DNA of 11,291 bases from NCBI GenBank assembly GCA_031271635.1, contig JAISVG010000072.1:1-11291 (forward strand), read 5' to 3'. The position numbers were made by a program, and so were the translations under genes. The notes under the pieces were generated by a model. The model was not told the DNA's origin, did no database searches, and saw only the letters and a program-made list of their open reading frames with translations. The stretch comes from Erysipelotrichaceae bacterium. GTDB taxonomy: Bacteria > Bacillota_I > Bacilli_A > RFN20 > CAG-826. This document shows, in pieces, positions 6,477 to 11,291 of the stretch; the first letter of the stretch is position 1; every line of letters begins with the position of its first letter.

Positions 6477-6801
6477 AAGCATATCTTTAAAAAATATTCC
6501 GACTACCTATTAAAACTCGATTTATAGTGAATCCATCTCTATATATCTTCATAGAGGAAAACCATCTTTCGTTACCGACAAAAGTCTCTAAGAAGATAGA
6601 ATCATGATTAACACTACTTATAAACTACTAAATCGCATCTTGAAGCATAATTACAAAGTAATTACTTTTCATGATAAACTCTAATGCAATAAAGCTTTTT
6701 CATCTTTTTGTTAGAAACCATCATTTCTTTTTTAAAATAATAACTAGTCTTACTTAGGTCTCTTTCTAGTCTCGTTTCGTTACTTACAAGGAGGATTACA
6801 T
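6477..6801 (+). other. gene-free stretch before the operon
   Basis: About 325 bases with no ORF above roughly 20 codons that has a ribosome binding site on either strand. It holds a perfect 14-bp palindrome (6655-6668), a weak promoter-like pair (TTGTTA 6708-6713, TAAAAT 6733-6738, 19-base spacer) and an AAGGAGG site (6788-6794) seven bases before the next ATG. Otherwise nothing is recognised. Confidence 0.6.
6655..6668. promoter_or_regulatory. perfect 14-bp palindrome, possible operator
   Basis: AAAGTAATTACTTT is identical on both strands. It lies 134-147 bases upstream of the operon's first start codon, a plausible place for a dimeric regulator upstream of a promoter. AT-rich DNA yields such palindromes by chance fairly often. 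Confidence 0.3.
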
Positions 6802-7449
6802 ATGGCCATTCTAACTTCACTCATTCTTTCGACCCTAACGGTTACCACCTCGATCACCACTACTAAAGATATTAATGATCCTAATACTTTAATCCTTAAT
6901 GATGAAGATACTTTTAAATTGATTGAAGATCAAGTCACTGATATTGTTGATAGTAACCCGATGTTAAGTGATGAAACTGTTCTTGAAAAGTCTTTTGAAG
7001 CTATTGATGAAGCCACAAATCATGAACTAGATGATAAAAGTCTTGAAAAAGCTAAGGAAAAGATTATTAATGATTTACCTTTAGCAAGAAATGCTGCCTT
7101 CACGATTGGTACTGGTGAGATGAAATATCTTAAACTAGGTCGTGATCCTATTCAAGATCGCCCCGTCTACTTTCTTCTTAATCATCTTGTTTCAAAACTC
7201 TATCCTGAACTAAAAAACCTTAGTCCTAATTCTGAGTTCACTTATCTTCCAACTCCTAATAGTCCTCAGTATCAAAATCAATATTTAAGATTCAAAAATG
7301 TTCTTGAACAAAGACCAATCGCCCTTAGTAATGTTAAAAGATACTTTGAAATAAAAGATCAAGGAAGGAATGTTTTTATCCTAATGACTATAGTTACTAT
7401 CATGAGACTTATGACTTTAGTAGACTTGATGGGTATCTTCAAACAATGA
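6802..7449 (+). CDS. N-terminal part of a frameshifted membrane/surface protein, unknown function
   Basis: As it stands this frame encodes 215 residues. It begins with a weakly hydrophobic, Thr/Ser-rich stretch (MAILTSLILSTLTVTTS) without basic residues, a doubtful export signal, then an acidic, charged, probably helical region (about 23-95) and a segment ending NVKRYFEIKDQ. I recognise no domain. From residue about 188 the frame turns into a methionine-rich, low-plausibility tail (ILMTIVTIMRLMTLVDLMG), whereas the -1 frame over the same bases reads ECFYPNDYSYYHETYDF, is rich in NNT codons like the rest of the operon, and continues straight into the next ORF. I infer a single gene, 6802-8405 (about 534 residues), broken by a one-base indel between about 7350 and 7372. 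AAGGAGG seven bases before the ATG supports the start. First gene of the operon. Confidence 0.75.
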   Translation: MAILTSLILSTLTVTTSITTTKDINDPNTLILNDEDTFKLIEDQVTDIVDSNPMLSDETVLEKSFEAIDEATNHELDDKSLEKAKEKIINDLPLARNAAFTIGTGEMKYLKLGRDPIQDRPVYFLLNHLVSKLYPELKNLSPNSEFTYLPTPNSPQYQNQYLRFKNVLEQRPIALSNVKRYFEIKDQGRNVFILMTIVTIMRLMTLVDLMGIFKQ

Positions 7450-8405
7450 ATAATGAGATTACTGCTCTCTGGGTTAGTATAAGTGCTGCAACAGCAGGAG
7501 CAATTTTACTTTCGGCCTTTGGACTTGGTGGCCCCGCATTAGTCATTGCTGGAATTGCTGTTGGTCTACTTATTTCTATCGGAGCATACTACACTGCTTA
7601 TGAAGGCATTATGGGCAATGAAGTTGGTGACTATCAAAAAGCCGTTCTTTATCACTATAGTAATGGCTTTACTTCTGGAGCCGCGATTGATGCTTTGGCC
7701 ATTTATAATATTAGAAACGAAGCAATTGATATGTCAGCGCATTATTATGCGGATTATTATGGTGGAAATAGCAGTTATGACATCAAACACTTAAATGAAG
7801 GGGATAACATCAACAATCATTGGGATGCTTACCGTCGTTTTTATGCAACTGCTTTATTGACCCTTAAACTTGGGGAAGATTTTGCAAAAGACTTTACTGA
7901 TGCTCATGAGTATGATTTAGTAAAACCAGGAATAGTCGGTTCAAGTAACTACGATACTAGAAAAAAGAAACTTGCCGTCGATATGGACTTACTAAACAAT
8001 AATGCAGGGATCTACTGGGCTATTATGTGGCGTGACAAATATAGAAGTGTTTGTATGGACATAAAGTCACAGTATCCTGAAATTACTGAACTAGGAGATA
8101 TTCCTGGAGCATCAAGAACGGGTTTTGATCCCGAGTTTTGCTATTTTCTACATCATCGTGTCGCATATGGCTTTTCTTATACTTATGATCCTATTGTAAC
8201 CTTCGGGGATATAAATGGAGATGGAAAATATGTCCAAGATGATGGTGAAGATAAAATGATTTTAGAGGGTCAAGAAATCAAACCTTGCCCTCGTTCTGAT
8301 GGACTCGTCTATACCAACTTTGGCGAGAAAGAGCATTATGAAAAACATTATGGCGAAGGAAATTTTAGAGAAGCTCCTTACTTTAAATATCCGAGGTACT
8401 GTTAA
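7446..8405 (+). CDS. C-terminal part of the same protein: membrane hairpin plus DUF6973-like domain
   Basis: The ATG at 7446 overlaps the upstream TGA (ATGA), but no ribosome binding site precedes it and the frame is open back to 7350, so it is probably the continuation of the preceding ORF. Residues 7-26 and 30-48 are two hydrophobic, Gly/Ala-rich segments forming a membrane hairpin. Residues about 124-190 carry HWDAYRRFYATALLTLKLG, FAKDFTDAHE and MDLLNNNAG; from memory this resembles the pattern of DUF6973 (ALLT..G...A..FTDAHE...MDLxNN), a domain of uncharacterised bacterial proteins, with the usual first His replaced by Arg (DAYRR). Residues 255-266 (DINGDGKYVQDD) look like a dockerin or EF-hand calcium loop. 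The C-terminus is Tyr-rich and ends in Cys. The following lipoprotein ATG abuts the stop (TAAATG). Function unknown. Confidence 0.75.
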   Translation: MNNEITALWVSISAATAGAILLSAFGLGGPALVIAGIAVGLLISIGAYYTAYEGIMGNEVGDYQKAVLYHYSNGFTSGAAIDALAIYNIRNEAIDMSAHYYADYYGGNSSYDIKHLNEGDNINNHWDAYRRFYATALLTLKLGEDFAKDFTDAHEYDLVKPGIVGSSNYDTRKKKLAVDMDLLNNNAGIYWAIMWRDKYRSVCMDIKSQYPEITELGDIPGASRTGFDPEFCYFLHHRVAYGFSYTYDPIVTFGDINGDGKYVQDDGEDKMILEGQEIKPCPRSDGLVYTNFGEKEHYEKHYGEGNFREAPYFKYPRYC

Positions 8406-9011
8406 ATGAGAAAAGCAACAGCGTGTCTTCTTATACTACCATTTATCATTTCTTGTCGTTCTTCTAAAGAAAAATCATTTTGTAATTACCTATTCACAGA
8501 CACGAAATACTACATTAATTACTATTATTCTGTGAATACAAGGCAGGTCTCTAGTTTCACAAGCCCTTATGTTTTCTCATCGACAGATGAAGGAAAACTA
8601 TGGGTAAGCATTCCAACCTTTCATGTTTTTGATGAATACCCTGGAACTGTTAATCTTATGACAAAGTTCTCATTCTTTAGCGATGAAATGCTTCTTGATG
8701 AAGTAGAAGCAAATGCTCCTGATTTCTTTAGTAAACGGTATCATGTTTATATTGATCCAGAAGATGCGACTGATTGGGGTGTTTCTGGTGTTTGTTATCA
8801 AATCTACGAACCACAGTATTATTTCGGTTTTGAAAAACCATGTTCTTTTTTTAATAAAACAATACTCGTTAGAATTGATTTTGTATTGACTTATGAAGAT
8901 GGAAGTTACTATGATACACCTTGTTACAGCGAGTTTTTAATCGAATATATTAATGAATCAACCTCTATTTTTCATAATATTCCTGACTTCAGATATATTG
9001 AGAATAACTAA
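8406..9011 (+). CDS. lipoprotein paralog 1, unknown function
   Basis: A 201-residue exported lipoprotein: basic MRK, hydrophobic core and lipobox I-I-S-C17. The mature part opens CRSSKEKSFCNYLFT and then a Tyr-rich segment, TKFSFF, APDFFSK, VRIDF, and the C-terminal LTYEDGSYYDTPCYSEF. Cysteines at 17, 26, 130 and 173 are shared with the two paralogs downstream; C146 is unique to this copy. The three copies align over their full length, so they arose by tandem duplication. The start directly follows the previous stop, with GAGG 11 bases upstream, so translation is probably coupled. I recognise no family; the shared Cys residues outside the lipobox suggest either a disulphide or modification sites. 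Confidence 0.85.
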   Translation: MRKATACLLILPFIISCRSSKEKSFCNYLFTDTKYYINYYYSVNTRQVSSFTSPYVFSSTDEGKLWVSIPTFHVFDEYPGTVNLMTKFSFFSDEMLLDEVEANAPDFFSKRYHVYIDPEDATDWGVSGVCYQIYEPQYYFGFEKPCSFFNKTILVRIDFVLTYEDGSYYDTPCYSEFLIEYINESTSIFHNIPDFRYIENN

Positions 9012-9018
9012 AAATAAT

Positions 9019-9627
9019 ATGAAAAGAACTACTACGATTATCATTATGATGCTCCTCCTTATTTCTTGTCGTTCCCCTAAAGAAAAATCGTTTTGTAGTT
9101 ATCTATTTACGAATGATGAATATTATATTGATCGCTACTATGATATTAGTACTTGGACGGATTCTATACCAAATGATTCGATGTTTTTCTCGCCATTAGA
9201 AGAAGGTAAAGTTAGTGCATATTTTTCTGCTTTTCATACCCTTGATGAAAGTTCTGACGTTATTAACCTCACTACAAAATTCTCCTTCTTTCAAAATAAC
9301 ATTTCAGTGGAGGAACCAATAATAATAACAACATCTAACTTCTTCAAGAAAGATTACCGAGTTATTATTGACCATGCCGATAGTGATTGGTGGTCCATTG
9401 GTCTTTCCGATGAGTGTTACGTTTATTACTCGACTGAATTCCATTTCAAATTTGACAAGCCATATTCGCTCTTTGACAAAACAACTGTAGTAAGAATTGA
9501 TTTTACTTTAACTTATGAAAATGGCACATATTATGATACCCCTTGTTATAGTGAACTCTTAATTGAACATATTGATGGACTGACCTATGTTCCTAAAACC
9601 ATTCCGAATTTTAGGTACATTGAATAA
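9019..9627 (+). CDS. lipoprotein paralog 2, unknown function
   Basis: A 202-residue lipoprotein with signal MKRTTTIIIMMLLLISC and lipobox L-I-S-C17, followed by RSPKEKSFCSYLFT as in the other paralogs. Conserved cysteines are C17, C26, C133 and C176. The middle IDHADSDWW (118-126) is shared with paralog 3 but not paralog 1. The start at 9019 is chosen although an in-frame ATG exists at 8953, because the earlier one lies inside paralog 1 and would put a charged stretch before the signal peptide. The gene begins seven bases after the previous stop and has no recognisable ribosome binding site, so expression probably depends on ribosomes finishing paralog 1. The internal region 44-105 diverges most among the copies. 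Confidence 0.85.
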   Translation: MKRTTTIIIMMLLLISCRSPKEKSFCSYLFTNDEYYIDRYYDISTWTDSIPNDSMFFSPLEEGKVSAYFSAFHTLDESSDVINLTTKFSFFQNNISVEEPIIITTSNFFKKDYRVIIDHADSDWWSIGLSDECYVYYSTEFHFKFDKPYSLFDKTTVVRIDFTLTYENGTYYDTPCYSELLIEHIDGLTYVPKTIPNFRYIE

Positions 9628-9712
9628 TGATTGGTAATGATATGAATCAAAGACCAAAATATAGGAATTCTTTCTCTAAGAAGCTTTACTTTTTTTCGAA
9701 AGGTACTTCTAA

Positions 9713-10321
9713 ATGAAAAAACCAATTACTTGTCTTCTTATACTACCATTTATCATTTCTTGTCGCTCACCTAAAGCAAAGTCATTTTGCTATTATCTAT
9801 TTACAAATGGCGAATACTATATTGATCATTATTATACAATCAAAGCAAGTGAAATTCCTGGGTATAAAAAAGTATTCACCATTTCTCCATTAGATGAGGG
9901 CGAACTACAAATGAGTATCCCTACATTTCATGTCCTTGATGACTATTTTGGCGTCGTTAATCTTACGACTAAGTATTCCTTCTTCGATGGCGGTGCGCTT
10001 CTTGATGAAGTAGAGGCAGATGCTCCTGATTTCTTTAGTAAACAGTATCGAGTTTTTATTGACCATGCCGATAGTGATTGGTGGTCCGTTGGTCTATCCG
10101 ATAAATGCTATGTCTATTACACGACAGGATTCAATTTCGGTTTTAAAAAACCTTTTTCTTTCTTTGATAGAACCATCACGATTCGCATTGATTTTGCTTT
10201 AACATACGCTGATGGGAGTTATTATGATAAACCCTGCTATACTGAGTTTACCTTCGAACATCGTGATGGATTAACTTATATTTACCATGACATTCCTGAT
10301 TTTCAGTACATCACTCAATGA
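9713..10321 (+). CDS. lipoprotein paralog 3, mosaic of copies 1 and 2
   Basis: A 202-residue lipoprotein, signal MKKPITCLLILPFIISC17, with conserved C17, C26, C132 and C175. DNA identity to the other copies is patchy: a 35-base exact match to paralog 1 over the signal peptide (9731-9765 versus 8424-8458), 45 of 47 bases identical to paralog 1 at 9997-10043 (versus 8690-8736), then a 32-base exact match to paralog 2 at 10056-10087 (versus 9365-9396). This switch within about 12 bases points to gene conversion. The upstream AGGTACTnnTAAATG also matches that of paralog 1, so the duplicated unit began before the start codon. Its TGA stop overlaps the start of the radical SAM gene. Function unknown. 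Confidence 0.85.
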   Translation: MKKPITCLLILPFIISCRSPKAKSFCYYLFTNGEYYIDHYYTIKASEIPGYKKVFTISPLDEGELQMSIPTFHVLDDYFGVVNLTTKYSFFDGGALLDEVEADAPDFFSKQYRVFIDHADSDWWSVGLSDKCYVYYTTGFNFGFKKPFSFFDRTITIRIDFALTYADGSYYDKPCYTEFTFEHRDGLTYIYHDIPDFQYITQ

Positions 10322-11291
10322 TTAAGACGTATCGTCATTTTGGACTCATTGTTCTTTTTAATACTGAAAATGGCAAAACAGCCTTTTTTCATGATAATGT
10401 AAAAACAATCAAAACTAAAGAGATTCCTGGATTCCATCAGCCCATCAACTGTAAGACAACAGAATCCGATTACAAAACCTTCTATCTTGGCTTTAATATC
10501 TCAAATAAATGTAACCTTAATTGTAAGTACTGCTTCCGCAGCAATAAAACTACCTTTATTCCTACAGTTAGTTATATTAAAGAAAAAGTTACTGCTTTTC
10601 TTAATGCACACCCTGGTGTTAAAAAACTCTTTCTTGACTTATCTGGTGACGGGGAACCGCTTTTAAAACTTGATCTCATTAAAGAGATTGCTACTTTATG
10701 TCAAGAACTAAAAGTCGTATATCAAATTGACATTATTCCAATGCTTATCTCAAACGGGGTTCTTCTCACACCTCAGATTGTAAAGTTTCTTCAAGTAAAT
10801 CTTGTGCTCTTTGGGGTTTCCTTTGATGGCACTAAGGCATATCATGATTTAATGCGTAATCATACTTATGATATTGTCAGTCAAAATCTTCTTGCCATCA
10901 AAGAAAATGACTATGTTGGTGTTTCGATGACTCTATCGCCTTTATTTAATGATGATATTGTTAGTTGCTATCTTAACATGCTAAAACATGCACCCACTGT
11001 GGCAATTAGATTTCAAAGAAGCATCAACCAAGATGATTATAGTTTTCACCGCATTGCTACTAGAGTAAAGCAAGGATATTTTGAATTAGTTGATCTTCTA
11101 ATCGCTCAAGTTAAAGAAGATAATTATCAATTACTTTTTAGCATTCTTAATGGTGATGACTATTTTGGAAAACTCTTAATTCGGCTCCTTACCAATACCC
11201 CAGTTGATGGGCCCTGTGAGGGCCATCTAGCGCGTTTCTCTTATCTTGAAGATCAAGTATACCCCTGTGCCGCCGCGAGCGAAGAAGGCCT
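10318..11291 (+). CDS. radical SAM/SPASM-type enzyme, probable peptide or protein maturase (3' end outside window)
   Basis: 324 codons are visible before the window ends. The S-adenosylmethionine-binding iron-sulphur cluster motif is CNLNCKYC (C65, C69, C72), followed by SGDGEPLL (109-116), ISNG (144-147) and VSFDG (167-171), all typical of the radical SAM barrel. C300-EGH and QVYPC317 resemble the start of a SPASM domain, which binds auxiliary clusters in enzymes that modify peptides and proteins (sulfatase maturases, RiPP maturases). The N-terminal approximately 55 residues could be a substrate-recognition region. The ATG overlaps the stop of paralog 3 (ATGA, 10318-10321) with no ribosome binding site, so the two are translationally coupled. 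This places the enzyme in one operon with three Cys-containing lipoproteins, which become candidate substrates by context only. Confidence 0.88.
   Translation, partial: MIKTYRHFGLIVLFNTENGKTAFFHDNVKTIKTKEIPGFHQPINCKTTESDYKTFYLGFNISNKCNLNCKYCFRSNKTTFIPTVSYIKEKVTAFLNAHPGVKKLFLDLSGDGEPLLKLDLIKEIATLCQELKVVYQIDIIPMLISNGVLLTPQIVKFLQVNLVLFGVSFDGTKAYHDLMRNHTYDIVSQNLLAIKENDYVGVSMTLSPLFNDDIVSCYLNMLKHAPTVAIRFQRSINQDDYSFHRIATRVKQGYFELVDLLIAQVKEDNYQLLFSILNGDDYFGKLLIRLLTNTPVDGPCEGHLARFSYLEDQVYPCAAASEEG

Noticed and set aside
7546..7794. Plus-strand ORF of 82 codons
   Set aside because: Out-of-frame reading of the membrane-hairpin protein; Met-rich composition typical of a shadow.
8953..9018. Upstream start for lipoprotein paralog 2
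   Set aside because: It lies within paralog 1 and would place a polar segment before the signal peptide; the ATG at 9019 aligns with the other paralogs.
9668..9690. Weak TTCTT/AAGAA hairpin before a T run, upstream of lipoprotein 3
   Set aside because: Five A-T-rich base pairs are too unstable to call a terminator; the operon context suggests read-through.
10020..10202. Plus-strand ORF of 60 codons
   Set aside because: Out-of-frame shadow of lipoprotein paralog 3.
170..10321. Alternative genetic code with TGA as tryptophan, as in many mollicutes
   Set aside because: Tryptophans are encoded by TGG, TGA terminates genes (10319-10321), and no conserved domain is interrupted by TGA.

Overview
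The window comes from an AT-rich bacterium. AGGAGG-type ribosome binding sites, Sec/SPII lipoprotein signals and TGA read as a stop (for example at the end of the lipoprotein ending at 10321) point to a low-GC Gram-positive lineage (Bacillota or an Acholeplasma-like mollicute using the standard code). I cannot name the genus. No rRNA, tRNA or CRISPR array is visible.

Left part, minus strand (1-2501). The start of a lipoprotein gene whose signal peptide is interrupted by an apparent one-base slip in an A6 run (1-74), then a surface-anchored serpin lipoprotein (170-1426), then a complete XerC/D-like tyrosine recombinase (1581-2501).

Defence module (2721-4897). A convergent pair forms a type I Thoeris system: thsA (SIR2 plus STALD/SLOG, NAD+ hydrolysing effector) on the plus strand and a TIR protein (thsB, signal-producing sensor) on the minus strand. 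Their 3' ends overlap by 26 bp. Each start codon is preceded by the same 22-bp sequence, so the two copies are a perfect inverted repeat enclosing both genes, with a tyrosine recombinase next door. This suggests an invertible Thoeris cassette and is the most interesting structure in the window.

Middle (4868-6801). A stand-alone AAA+ ATPase with a DUF4143-type C-terminal half, preceded by three TGTGGCAA repeats spaced exactly 32 bp apart, and followed by a probable terminator and a 325-bp gene-free stretch.

Right part (6802-11291, plus strand). A tightly packed five-ORF operon: a split gene (6802-8405, probably one 534-residue membrane protein broken by a one-base frameshift), three paralogous approximately 200-residue lipoproteins of unknown function, and a radical SAM/SPASM enzyme whose start codon overlaps the stop of the third lipoprotein (ATGA) and which runs off the window. 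The arrangement suggests a radical-SAM-associated lipoprotein system; the substrate is not known.
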